NCBI RefSeq assembly: GCF_000346505.1
Contig: NZ_ANOH01000405.1
Location: forward strand, 1-43,767
DNA from: Aporhodopirellula sallentina SM41
GTDB taxonomy: Bacteria > Planctomycetota > Planctomycetia > Pirellulales > Pirellulaceae
Length of the DNA: 43,767 nucleotides
Direction: 5' to 3'
The translations under genes were made by a program, and so were the position numbers. Below the pieces are notes generated by a model. The model was not told where the DNA came from, did not search any database, and worked only from the letters and a program-made list of their open reading frames with translations. This document shows, in pieces, positions 8,362 through 17,394 of the stretch (position 1 is its first letter; the number at the start of each line of letters is the position of its first letter).

Positions 8362-8745
8362 CAATCGGTGACGTAGCATTCGGAAAGTCTGCCGCCAAAC
8401 AGTGCGATCAACGCGCGGCGTGTCAGGAGCGATTCACCCGAACAGGACGTTTCCCACTTGCGGGCCGACTTCGCAAAAGCGCAAAACGCCGCACCCGGTC
8501 TGCGATAAATCGATGAAGTAGCCCTCGGAAACACGCGAGGTCAGAACTACACTCGGTTGATAGCAGTTTCTCTCATATTCTCACGTCACATCCATCGCCG
8601 GCAATTGCCGATCGGCATGGCACGAAGGATGTCGCGAGGGCACACTGCACAGGGGCACCTCATTCAAAAATTTCTCGAGGATTTATTTCCTCAAGTGCCC
8701 GCGAACTTTCAAGCACAAGAAACTTTCAAGCACAAGAAATATTGA
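8362..8745. other. intergenic leader before the 1893-residue protein gene
   Basis: No credible gene. It contains a nested inverted repeat at 8653-8700: outer arms GGGCAC and GTGCCC, inner arms GAGGA (8677-8681) and TCCTC (8688-8692) around a 6-nt loop. A 17-bp tandem duplication ends 8 bp before the start codon. The stretch 8664-8690 is AT-rich compared with its surroundings and could hold a promoter. Confidence 0.45.
8704..8737 (+). repeat. 17-bp perfect tandem duplication next to a start codon
   Basis: AACTTTCAAGCACAAGA occurs at 8704-8720 and is repeated without mismatch at 8721-8737. The following ATG is at 8746. It lies where a ribosome binding site would be expected, but no GGAG-like sequence is present. 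Confidence 0.85.
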
Positions 8746-11700
8746 ATGTTATTCAGGCGGGCGTCGAAGCAGCACCGAAAAGGTTCCCCCAACGACCACC
8801 GACAACGCGGCGCAAACAACCGACTGCGACGATCACGAATCGAGAAATTGGAGGCTCGTTGGTTGCTCGCTGCATCGATCGGTGGTGAACCCAACGCCCA
8901 TCTCACGGATTCGTTACCGGAACCGATCGCCGAACTCAGCTTTGAGCCACTCTTTGATGATCGCGATCTGTCGGTGGCACGCTACGAAGGAAGTCTTCGA
9001 GATGGATTTGTTGATCGCCTCTCCATTCATGTCGACAACCCCACCGAACTCTCGCTGTACATCGACACGGGGGGCGCGGCGGATCACTACACGGCGCAAC
9101 TGTTCGATAGCAATGGCAACTCGATTGCTTCTGCGTCTTGGCTTCGTCAGGAGGATGTAGTTGATCTCTTCGCTTCCGAGCCTGGAAGCTACGTCATCGA
9201 AATTGAAGCGAGGTCGAACGGCATTGCGCCGTTCGACTATCAACTACGTGTGCTACAGGGAGATTTGCCGTTTGAGACCGGTATTGCTGAACCTTCGCTA
9301 TCTGCGACGCCAGGCGTGTTCCAGACAAGCGTCGCTGGCGTGGTCACTAGCGGGCTGAATCCCGAAGACATGGATTCCTTCTCGCTCGGAATTCTCGCGC
9401 CGGGAACCGAAATCGATGTGCTCGCTAGCATGCCGGCCGACGGGACCGTTGTTCCAATTCTCGAAGTCGACGGCCCAGGCGGCATCATCGTTGACCAGCA
9501 ATCAGCGAGGGAGCACTTTCAAGGCGTCACAACGATCACCGGCGAATACCGAGTACGCGTTCGCAACGAAGCGATTCTTGGGGACAGTCGCTACATTAGC
9601 CTCGACCAAAAGACCTGGACTGCAGCCGATCAGGCCGCGCGAGATCTTGGTGGGCACCTCCTTGCCATCAACAGCCAAGAAGAACAATCGCTCGTTGAGT
9701 CATTTGGGGCAGAGTTGTGGCTCGGGTTGAACCTTGACGAACAAGCCTCCCCTGAAATGCTTCAGTGGACGAGCGGGCAGAATGTCACCTTTTCCAACTG
9801 GGCAGATGGCCATCCGCTTTCCAACGGGCCGGCGTTGGTCGCAGCATCCGGTGATTGGATGATGGACAACTATCCGTCGTGGCGGAGTAGTTTGCCGGTT
9901 GTTGAGCTTCCTCGTGTCGGGACGGAACCGGTTGAGTCTATCTCGGGTGCAGACGGGCTCTACGTGCTGGACGTTACGATCACTGATTCAGCCGCACCTC
10001 AAGTCACAGGCACCTCAGGGATCCCGACTCACGATTTGGTCGCGACGTCTCCCATTGCCACAATAGAACTCGCTCTGAGTGAGCGAACGCAAATATGCGA
10101 AGCATCGGATAGCATCGTCGACCTTCGGGAAGCGGGTGAGGATGGTGAGTTGTTCACTGACGACGATCGAGTGATCAACGTTTCAACAGAACTCGTGCTG
10201 TGGTCCCAAACTTCGCAATTGGACATCCAAGTCACCGACGGTCCGCTCGCGAACGGTTTTTACCACCTGTTCGTTTCTGACCGGCTCACCGATCGATTTG
10301 GCAACCCACTTGCCGGCGGAGAGGGATTCAGCAAATCATTCGAAATCGCGTTCGATTCGACCAAACACATCTTCGAAGGTGTCAGTAACGACTCGATTGC
10401 GACGGCGACTCCTATCCCGCTGACTGCAGACACGGCCGAGGCTGGCCTGCTGCACAACACAAAAACTGGGCTCGGATTAGTCGAGACGTCCGAAGACGTC
10501 GACTATTGGTCATTCGAAGCCCCTGCAGACTCGATGGCGGTGATTCGCCTAACAAGCACTCGTCCGCACTTGGTGGAGTTGCTCGACAAGGATCAGAACG
10601 TTCTCGCCACTCAAAGACAAAAGTCCAATTCGGATTACCTGTCACTCGACGCACGGCATCTATCCCTTACGGGCTCTTCCTTTTTACGCGTCACCCGCAT
10701 TCACGGCACGAATGACAACACGCCGTACCAACTCGCATTGGATCTTTCAACTTCGATTCCGATGGCGTTCATCGACGATTCCTCTGATAACAAAGGCGAC
10801 TTCATTCAGTTTGATGAATTATCCAACCCACGCTCCGGTTCTGTAACGAGCGTTCTAAGCGGACAGGCGGGCCCCAATGGGCATATCTTCCCACTCGGTC
10901 AGATCAACGCAGGATCGACGGTCAAACTGCGTGCGAACCTACCAAGCTGGAGCATGCTGAAACCGTTCGTCGATCTTTATCAAGGCTTCTCTCGCGTTCT
11001 CGATCTCAATGTTTCCGAAGAAGTCTTTCACGGAAAGGTTCTGCAGGACGCCGAGTACTTTGCGGTCATTCGAGCAGATGTCGGAACGGGATTGCACGGA
11101 CAGTACATTCTCGACGTGGAAATTGAAGATGATGTCGCTCCGCTACTGCTCGATACGATCGAACTGCCTCGCGACGGGGAAGTCGGAAACGAATTCATTG
11201 GCTGGTTCGGCTTGACCTTCAGCGAAAGAATGCGGCTAACCGGTCAAGAAATCGACCTTCGGGAATCTGGAGCCGACGGCATTTTTGGCACCGATGACGA
11301 TCGCATTTACGAAGTTGAACTTGCGGGCGACACGGTTTCGCAGGAATTCAAGTTTGTGATACCTGACGGTCCTTTGCCATCCGGTCAGTTCCAAATGACG
11401 GTCACCTCCGACGCGACCGATCTATCGGGGAACGCTCTCGGCACAGAAACCCCCAACGCATTTATCTTCGAGATCGACGCTCTGGATACGACGCAAATTT
11501 TTGAAGGTGTCGAGAACGATTCGAGAGAGACGGCCACTTTCTTGCCGCGTGAGATGGATTCCGGCGGAACGAGCTTTGCCCGTACGCTTCCTTTCGGCGT
11601 GGGGGCAATCGAAACATCCGATGACTCGGACTGGTGGCGGGTAGAAGCCCACGCAGGTGAGACACTACGTGTAACCCTAAAATCCGAGCACGGTGCCGGT

Positions 11701-14427
11701 GTCACTTTTGAGATACATGACGCCAATGGAAAAGCAACCAACTACGACATAACCGAATACTCATTTGCGCCTGAGCAATTTGTCGTTGCACACTATGACG
11801 TTCCAAGCGACGAGGAATATTACATTCGTGTTATCTCGAAATTTGGTCTCATTAATCATTTTCGCACGCAACAAAACTACCAACTACGTGTCGACACCGT
11901 CGCAGACGCGCAGACAGAGCGGCGTGAACGGTCAAACGATTCGTTTTACTTTTCAGATACCCTCGCCCTCCAACAGACCACCGAAGGGTATTTATTCGGA
12001 ACCTTTTCCGGAACCCTTCTCGTCGATGATCAGGACGCTTTTCACATCGACAATATTGACGAAGGTTTGGAAACACGGTTGTCGATCGATCGACCGGAAT
12101 GGAGCAACGTCGAACCACGAATTTTTCTCCGTGAAAACTACGATATCACCGAGTTGACTCCGGAGAACGATGGGACTTATCGACTATTGTCCTCCGACGC
12201 GACCGAGTACGATATCAAAATCGTGGCCGACCCTCTCAACACGGGCACAGGCATCGACGGCCAGTATTTGGTAAACGTTGACATTAGGGATGCCAAGCCT
12301 TTGTCGGTCACCGATGTTCGAGGCCTGCCATCCGATGAAGGCGATACCGATTACCGTTTGTCGGAGTTTGATATCACCTTTAGCCGCCCGCTCAACGAAC
12401 AACTCGCCATCAACCTCGAACCAACGCTGATTGGCGCGGGGACGGACGGCGAGTTTGGCACTGACGACGATCACTCGTACAATCTTCAGCATGAGTTCAG
12501 TGCCGCCGAAGGTAATGTCGAGTACGACACACTCCATTTCCACCTCGACACGGGTGCAAACGTCTTGCAAGAAGGCAGGTACCAACTGCATCTGCCTGGA
12601 ACGCTCCGATCGCGATTTGGTAGCCCGCTCGGAGCAGGCGAAGGATTCTCCACTACCTTCTCAATCGGCGAATTGCCGCGTGGGTATCGCTGGGAAGGTC
12701 ACGAAAACGATGAACCGGCAGGCGCGGTCCACTTGGAACCCGAGTCACCGGGTTCGGACTGGTTCACTCGTGGTATCGGTTCTCTGGAACGAGAGGACGA
12801 CGTTGACTTCTGGAGCATCGACGCCGCCGCTGGTGATCGGGTTACCGTTTGGACGCCCAGTCGATCCGGTGAACCATTCATCGAGATCGAGGTTAGCAGC
12901 CATACCGGCGAATCCATCTCGCCCGTCGTGTTGCAACCCGATCACGACGAGAACGGGGCGTTCGAGCAGTTCCGAATCCCATCCGATGGCACGTACCATT
13001 TGCAGCTAAAGACAAACACATCGGAAATCCCCGACGATCGTCTGTATGAGGTTTGGGTGAACGTCACGCCGCAGCCTGAAGGACAGACGACATCCGACCA
13101 TCCCGATTCGGATTACCCGTACTTTGCCGAATCGGCACGAGGAACAACCGCGGTCGTTGCAGGTCATTTCGATGTGGCCGAGTCGACCCAGACGGGTGAT
13201 TACGAAAGCGACATGTACGACCTGAGTCATGTGCCCGAAGGCACGGTCGTGCAGTTAGAAGTTCGCGCAACGACCTGGGCAAACGCCACGCCCTATGGTG
13301 TCGTTGCCCCACTCAACGATCCCATTAACAACGGCAACATTTTTACGGGAACCATCACTGACGCCACGAGTACTCAGTTGATTGTTCGGCCACGAAGCCG
13401 TCATGACGCAGATCCGATCGCGGCCAATTGGAACGTGGACTACATCGCGAAGATCCGAACTCTCGATGTGGTTGCTCCGTCAGTCACGATGGACACGGAA
13501 GAAGTCGGTGGCAAAATAGTCATTCGCGCAGTAGCGAAAGACAGCGACGACACCAATCGGCTCGGTTCCGGAGTGGTCACCATGTCACTATTTTCGATTC
13601 GTGACGGGATCTTGGAACATCTTGTTTCGAACCCGGCCGACACGATCGAATTTGAATTGCCTGAGTCCAGTACCGACGTTGTGCTCGCGACCGCAGCGGA
13701 TCGCGTGGGAAATCCATCAGTCTTCAATCTCTTGGAACATGATCTCGGTCACGTTACCGTCAACTCATCCATCGCGAATGATCCAGACGTCACACTTCCC
13801 TCTCGCATCATCGTGGGACCGGGAACACGCCTGACGTGGACAGGGGCCTGGGACGTTCTCTCCCCGCACAGCGATGGAGAACAAATCATCCACCGTATCG
13901 CGAACGGAACACGAGTCATTGAATTGGACAATTCACTCGGCGATCAAAACCCGGTCAACTCGTTCGACGTTGATCGGAGCGGTGGTGTCTCCGCATTGGA
14001 TGCTCTGATTGTCATTAACCACCTCAACCGTACCGGCAACGAACCGATCCAAGGGCTCGGTTCCGAAGGCTACTACCTCGACGTCAACGGCGACTCTCAT
14101 TTCTCGTCACTTGACGCATTACAGGTGATCAACCAACTGTGGTACCACGACCAACCATCCGCTGAACCGGAAATCAATTCCACTATCATTGCCGCCAGCT
14201 CTCAAGTGGTGAGCCGCAACGATCCAAGCTCACGATCGCTCGTCAGCGAACCACAAACAATCATCGGGATCGCGCCCGCAAAACAAACTGCGAACGTCCA
14301 AGGTTCAGAAGTGTCAACTCGAAGAGTCATCACACAGAACGCGCCGACGATAAAAGCCGACCAAACCACCCTCGATCCACTCTGCGTCGACCTGGCAATC
14401 GCATCACAAATCCGCGGCGAGTTTTAG
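8746..14427 (+). CDS. giant secreted modular protein: LEPR-XLL-like N-terminus, C-type-lectin-like domain, PPC/Ig-like repeats, type I dockerin
   Basis: 1893 residues. The basic N-terminus ends in IEKLEARWLLAAS (about 31-43), the LEPR-XLL-like element found on planctomycete giant exported proteins. A pre-peptidase-C-like (PPC) region follows at about 70-180. A C-type-lectin-like stretch covers about 280-385 (TWTAADQAARDLGGHLLAIN, LWLGLNLD, FSNWADGHP) and contains no Cys. Three ~380-residue units then follow, each an Ig-like segment with a G-x-DG-x-x-x-TDDD loop plus PPC-like beta domains (DVDYWSF, DSDWWRV, DVDFWSI). Near the C-terminus (about 1739-1800) is a dockerin with two calcium loops, DVDRSGGVSALDALIVINHL and DVNGDSHFSSLDALQVINQL. 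A polar tail of ~90 residues follows. It is probably surface or extracellular and carbohydrate- or protein-binding; no catalytic domain is recognised. It follows the sulfatase in the same direction after 384 bp. Confidence 0.88.
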   Translation: MLFRRASKQHRKGSPNDHRQRGANNRLRRSRIEKLEARWLLAASIGGEPNAHLTDSLPEPIAELSFEPLFDDRDLSVARYEGSLRDGFVDRLSIHVDNPTELSLYIDTGGAADHYTAQLFDSNGNSIASASWLRQEDVVDLFASEPGSYVIEIEARSNGIAPFDYQLRVLQGDLPFETGIAEPSLSATPGVFQTSVAGVVTSGLNPEDMDSFSLGILAPGTEIDVLASMPADGTVVPILEVDGPGGIIVDQQSAREHFQGVTTITGEYRVRVRNEAILGDSRYISLDQKTWTAADQAARDLGGHLLAINSQEEQSLVESFGAELWLGLNLDEQASPEMLQWTSGQNVTFSNWADGHPLSNGPALVAASGDWMMDNYPSWRSSLPVVELPRVGTEPVESISGADGLYVLDVTITDSAAPQVTGTSGIPTHDLVATSPIATIELALSERTQICEASDSIVDLREAGEDGELFTDDDRVINVSTELVLWSQTSQLDIQVTDGPLANGFYHLFVSDRLTDRFGNPLAGGEGFSKSFEIAFDSTKHIFEGVSNDSIATATPIPLTADTAEAGLLHNTKTGLGLVETSEDVDYWSFEAPADSMAVIRLTSTRPHLVELLDKDQNVLATQRQKSNSDYLSLDARHLSLTGSSFLRVTRIHGTNDNTPYQLALDLSTSIPMAFIDDSSDNKGDFIQFDELSNPRSGSVTSVLSGQAGPNGHIFPLGQINAGSTVKLRANLPSWSMLKPFVDLYQGFSRVLDLNVSEEVFHGKVLQDAEYFAVIRADVGTGLHGQYILDVEIEDDVAPLLLDTIELPRDGEVGNEFIGWFGLTFSERMRLTGQEIDLRESGADGIFGTDDDRIYEVELAGDTVSQEFKFVIPDGPLPSGQFQMTVTSDATDLSGNALGTETPNAFIFEIDALDTTQIFEGVENDSRETATFLPREMDSGGTSFARTLPFGVGAIETSDDSDWWRVEAHAGETLRVTLKSEHGAGVTFEIHDANGKATNYDITEYSFAPEQFVVAHYDVPSDEEYYIRVISKFGLINHFRTQQNYQLRVDTVADAQTERRERSNDSFYFSDTLALQQTTEGYLFGTFSGTLLVDDQDAFHIDNIDEGLETRLSIDRPEWSNVEPRIFLRENYDITELTPENDGTYRLLSSDATEYDIKIVADPLNTGTGIDGQYLVNVDIRDAKPLSVTDVRGLPSDEGDTDYRLSEFDITFSRPLNEQLAINLEPTLIGAGTDGEFGTDDDHSYNLQHEFSAAEGNVEYDTLHFHLDTGANVLQEGRYQLHLPGTLRSRFGSPLGAGEGFSTTFSIGELPRGYRWEGHENDEPAGAVHLEPESPGSDWFTRGIGSLEREDDVDFWSIDAAAGDRVTVWTPSRSGEPFIEIEVSSHTGESISPVVLQPDHDENGAFEQFRIPSDGTYHLQLKTNTSEIPDDRLYEVWVNVTPQPEGQTTSDHPDSDYPYFAESARGTTAVVAGHFDVAESTQTGDYESDMYDLSHVPEGTVVQLEVRATTWANATPYGVVAPLNDPINNGNIFTGTITDATSTQLIVRPRSRHDADPIAANWNVDYIAKIRTLDVVAPSVTMDTEEVGGKIVIRAVAKDSDDTNRLGSGVVTMSLFSIRDGILEHLVSNPADTIEFELPESSTDVVLATAADRVGNPSVFNLLEHDLGHVTVNSSIANDPDVTLPSRIIVGPGTRLTWTGAWDVLSPHSDGEQIIHRIANGTRVIELDNSLGDQNPVNSFDVDRSGGVSALDALIVINHLNRTGNEPIQGLGSEGYYLDVNGDSHFSSLDALQVINQLWYHDQPSAEPEINSTIIAASSQVVSRNDPSSRSLVSEPQTIIGIAPAKQTANVQGSEVSTRRVITQNAPTIKADQTTLDPLCVDLAIASQIRGEF
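9990..13470 (+). repeat. three ~1.15-kb coding repeat units inside the 1893-residue protein
   Basis: Three units of about 1140-1170 bp can be set by recurring landmarks. Each begins after a V-x-I-x-D segment: YVLDVTITDSAAP, YILDVEIEDDVAP, YLVNVDIRDAKP. Each then has an acidic loop: DGELFTDDDR near 10140, DGIFGTDDDR near 11277, DGEFGTDDDH near 12445. Each continues into a PPC-like WSF/WRV/WSI stretch. Sequence identity between units is modest, so these look like old domain duplications and not a recent tandem repeat. Confidence 0.75.
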
Positions 14428-14585
14428 TCTTCACCGAAGGACGATTCTTCGATAGGCGTTGGCCGTCGTTGGATAGGGACAACCGAGGCCCACTCGACAG
14501 ACGGGTAGGTTCATGGGAAACGCCACGCACTGCCCTCGCTGGGATTCTCGCTGAACGCTCGCATCCCGCACCTCTTCAACTGCGT

Positions 14586-15269
14586 TCAGGAGGTTGAATT
14601 ACGTGCGGAGACCTTTCGGCGGCGTGCACCAACTGCGACTGCACAAAGCGTGAGAAACGCGAAGGAAGCCGGTTCGGGCACCGCGGTAACCGTGCCGTTG
14701 AAAGCAAAGCTGTCGAGATCATACGTTGTCCCCGGCAGGGAGCCATCACTGTTGCTGAAATCAGATGAAACCTGAGTGTAGAGGCGAAACTCAATCGGAG
14801 CGGTGACATCTTGAAATTCAACTGCCGAGAGATCAATCGTCGCCCCAGCTAGCGATACAGTACCAATGTCGGCGTTGAAACTATCGACACTCGAACGAAA
14901 TGCGAGCTTATCGGGCAGTCTCCCTCCGTTTGCATTTGCATTGCCCGAGAAATTGAAATTGTCAAAGCTAACGACAGCATTGGCAGCAGGATTGATCGTG
15001 AAGCCAAAATAGCGGTCACCGGCAACGACGTTAGGCCCAAAAGTCCGCAGCTCACCAGCGACGAGTTCATCATACCCACCGTTGAGCGTGTGCCCTGGCC
15101 GCGTGACTCCGGGGCTCGATATCAGCGGGTCTGCAACCTGCCCGGAAAAATACGGGTCGACATTCCCAGGAACGTTGCCAGCAAAATCGTTGGACAGGAT
15201 CACCGCCGCGTTTGCGGACGTGGATGCCAGAAGGATAAAACAAGGGATCGTCAAAAGTAAGCGAATCAT
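14586..15269 (-). CDS. PEP-CTERM sorting-domain protein
   Basis: A 227-residue exported protein. The signal peptide is MIRLLLTIPCFILLASTSAN, then AAVILSNDF. The middle is beta-rich and Asn/Ser/Gly-rich (VVSFDNFNFSGNANANGG), similar to secreted planctomycete proteins of unknown function. The C-terminus has the full PEP-CTERM tripartite signal: VPEP, the hydrophobic stretch ASFAFLTLCAVAVGA, then RRRK. Such proteins are recognised and processed by an exosortase at the membrane; no exosortase gene is in this window. ATG at 15269 is preceded by GAGG seven bases upstream, which supports the start. It is last in a same-strand group after the DUF1559 gene and a small lipoprotein gene. Confidence 0.9.
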   Translation of the reverse strand: MIRLLLTIPCFILLASTSANAAVILSNDFAGNVPGNVDPYFSGQVADPLISSPGVTRPGHTLNGGYDELVAGELRTFGPNVVAGDRYFGFTINPAANAVVSFDNFNFSGNANANGGRLPDKLAFRSSVDSFNADIGTVSLAGATIDLSAVEFQDVTAPIEFRLYTQVSSDFSNSDGSLPGTTYDLDSFAFNGTVTAVPEPASFAFLTLCAVAVGARRRKVSARNSTS

Positions 15270-15301
15270 GGTTGGCCCTCAAAGGTAAGTTCAACTTTCA
15301 T

Positions 15302-15321
15302 CACGCGAGAAATACCGCGTG
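15302..15321 (-). terminator. small perfect hairpin between the lipoprotein and PEP-CTERM genes
   Basis: CACGCG (15302-15307) and CGCGTG (15316-15321) form a 6-bp perfect stem around an 8-nt loop, 36 bp past the lipoprotein stop codon. No clear U-tract follows, so a terminator or mRNA-stabilising role is only a guess. Confidence 0.3.
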
Positions 15322-15356
15322 TCCATTTCAGTTCATTTCAGCGGTTCAGGCGGAGG

Positions 15357-15572
15357 CTACTCAGCGGCGGCTTCTTTCATCTTCTTCGCCATCTCTTTGC
15401 TGCGATTGCGACTCGCCTTTTGAGCCTCGATCATTCCTTCTCGAAGTTCTTCAGGGGTTTGGCGATACTTTGCCATTTCGTCTTCGTCGTAGACGCTCTT
15501 GGTGCCGCTGTTGTCGCCGCACCCGATCGAACTCAATACGATCAATGCCAAGACAAATTGGAAACACTTCAT
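15357..15572 (-). CDS. small lipoprotein
   Basis: A 71-residue protein. MKCFQFVLALIVLSSIGC is a lipoprotein signal with Cys18 as the likely lipidated residue (the lipobox is imperfect, S-S-I-G-C). The mature part is short, charged and predicted helical (TPEELREGMIEAQKASRNRS, then KEMAKKMKEAAAE). No named family is recognised. It lies 137 bp downstream of the DUF1559 gene on the same strand; small lipoproteins or secreted proteins commonly follow DUF1559 genes in planctomycetes, so a shared transcript is likely. A longer frame reaches 15767, but it overlaps the DUF1559 coding end and lacks a signal at that N-terminus, so ATG at 15572 is chosen. Confidence 0.78.
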   Translation of the reverse strand: MKCFQFVLALIVLSSIGCGDNSGTKSVYDEDEMAKYRQTPEELREGMIEAQKASRNRSKEMAKKMKEAAAE

Positions 15573-15709
15573 GCTTTCACTCCGATTGGGCTGTTGACGA
15601 AAACCTATCTGACAACGCATCAGCCGATCGGTGCTAGCCGCGGTTGGAATGGGACAACCGTGGCTAACATTCGACGGCGAGTTGGTTTGCCGAGGCTTTC
15701 GAATAGGTT

Positions 15710-16948
15710 CTATAAACTGGACATGTCCGGAGTCTCTCGGCTCGCTCGAGTGCCGAGTGCTCCCCATAACCCATACGGGCTTTGACGTCCTGCATTGGTT
15801 GCCGTCGGCGTCACGTTGCCGGACGCGCTGTTGCCCGCTTCGATCGAATCGGTGACAAACTTGACCGCCCCATCACCCATCAAAATGTGAACACCACCTT
15901 GGTGACGGCTCGACGCGGTGTAGTTGCCACGCGCGGTCATGACGCCCCCCCAATCACCGGCACCGGCATCCGTGCAGACCTCCGAGTTGGGTGGAAGGAC
16001 AGTGTGAAAGCCGCCCATGATGTCAAACGAACTCGCCCACTGGGCACCACGACGAAGACGCGGGGCACCCGCCCAAGTCGTGAACGTGACCGACGAGTCC
16101 CAGAATTGCGGACGCTCGGGATCGAGTCCGTTTCGACACGACAACGGATTGTGTTCCAACGGCGAGGCTCCACCGATTTGGTGCACGGCGGCGCGGCTTC
16201 GTTTGTCGTTGTCACCGAGGTCCGTGATGATTTCGCCGTACATGACGGTGTTCGCCAAACCGTCCAGGCAATCTCGGAATGCCGTTTGTCGGCGTGCGAA
16301 AAACATTCCTCGATCTCCGGCACGACTGTTCGCAATCCAACTTTGGTCGGCGAGCCGATCAGTCGTGCTCCACCAGACATATTCGCCGTTGGGTTGCCCG
16401 TAACTATCACCGAGGCATGCCGCGTAGTTGGTGCGTCCGTACGCAGGGGCACCGACGCCGGGATCGCTCGGGCAGCGATACGTTTGCACCTCGGTCACCC
16501 AAGGAACGTATTGGTCATTGCCATCGACCGTGGGTCCCATCGCCGGCCAAGGATCGGTGGTGGCGCGAGTGGTTCCGTTTGAATTTTCGATACTGGGGTT
16601 AGAGATCTTTTCCCAGATCGCTTGCTGTTCAATGAACGGCAAGATCCCGACCAACGGGCTGAGGTTGAAGATATTGCTGTCTTGCGTGAACCCCGGTGGC
16701 CAGGATTGCCCGTCATTCGTTCCGGTTCGATAGCCCGGTAGTTTGTTGTACGTGGAGTGGTAGTTGTGAACGCCCAGCCCGATTTGCTTGAAGTTGTTGC
16801 TACAACTCATCCGCCGGGCAGCCTCACGGGCGGCTTGTACGGCGGGCAGCAGAAGCCCCACCAACACGCCAATAATCGCGATCACGACCAGCAGTTCAAC
16901 GAGCGTGAACGCGAGCCGACGTTGGGGCCCATTAAGATCTCGAACCAT
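15710..16948 (-). CDS. DUF1559 prepilin-like protein (H-X9-DG type)
   Basis: A 412-residue planctomycete DUF1559 protein. The N-terminus is a type IV prepilin/pseudopilin signal: a basic leader, then FTLVELLVVIAIIGVLVGLL. Glu at position +5 of the mature sequence is kept, and Ala (not Gly) precedes the Phe. The amphipathic helix LPAVQAAREAARRMSCSNNF, then KQIGLGVHNYH, is the hallmark of the family. Near the C-terminus, HQGGVHILMGDG fits H-X9-DG, the conserved motif of these proteins. They are encoded in dozens to hundreds of copies per planctomycete genome, and their exact role (minor pilin or secretion-associated surface protein) is unsettled. ATG at 16948 is preceded by GGAG. The small lipoprotein gene follows. 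Confidence 0.95.
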   Translation of the reverse strand: MVRDLNGPQRRLAFTLVELLVVIAIIGVLVGLLLPAVQAAREAARRMSCSNNFKQIGLGVHNYHSTYNKLPGYRTGTNDGQSWPPGFTQDSNIFNLSPLVGILPFIEQQAIWEKISNPSIENSNGTTRATTDPWPAMGPTVDGNDQYVPWVTEVQTYRCPSDPGVGAPAYGRTNYAACLGDSYGQPNGEYVWWSTTDRLADQSWIANSRAGDRGMFFARRQTAFRDCLDGLANTVMYGEIITDLGDNDKRSRAAVHQIGGASPLEHNPLSCRNGLDPERPQFWDSSVTFTTWAGAPRLRRGAQWASSFDIMGGFHTVLPPNSEVCTDAGAGDWGGVMTARGNYTASSRHQGGVHILMGDGAVKFVTDSIEAGNSASGNVTPTATNAGRQSPYGLWGALGTRASRETPDMSSL

Positions 16949-17394
16949 GATTCAATTCTCCACAATGAATGTTCCTCCCAAACGCGTCCGAACGGAAACA
17001 GCGAAGGTGAGGTAAAACGGAAGCCGGCTTCTCGATCTCTTCACGTGTCCCCGACGTCGCAACAATCCCCATACCGGCACCGAAAGAACCGCTACAGAGA
17101 CAGAACGGCGACGTCCAAGACACTGCCGCAAAGAGTCCTTTCTATGCTACGGACCTCGGGCGCCCGATCAATTCGCTCATTCGAGCGATATTCCCGAATT
17201 CTTTGAGAACACACGGCGACGAGACGCAGCGTTCTCGGGGCGTAATCGGCTGACTATTGAAGGATTTGACGCGTCTTTCTGATCGCCTTGGGGACCCGAT
17301 GCCCGTAACTTCGGAATCCGTATTGTGACGAAATGAAAACTTTGTCTAAAGTTCGACCGTGTTCGAGTATTTCTCCCTCCGTCGGCTCGCAGTC
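16949..17394. other. divergent intergenic region between the DUF1559 and OmpA-like genes
   Basis: No credible gene. Two short inverted repeats are visible: TCGCTC/GAGCGA around ATTC (17173-17188, perfect 6-bp stem) and GAGAAC/GTTCTC (17205-17210 and 17231-17236). Both divergent promoters must lie here, but I could not assign boxes. Confidence 0.45.

Noticed and set aside
8557-8745. 62-codon frame directly before the 1893-residue gene
   Set aside because: It passes through the hairpin and the 17-bp duplication, shows no domain, and its end next to the ATG is best seen as chance.
15782-16582. 266-codon plus-strand frame
   Set aside because: Shadow of the DUF1559 gene, whose H-X9-DG and prepilin motifs are clear.
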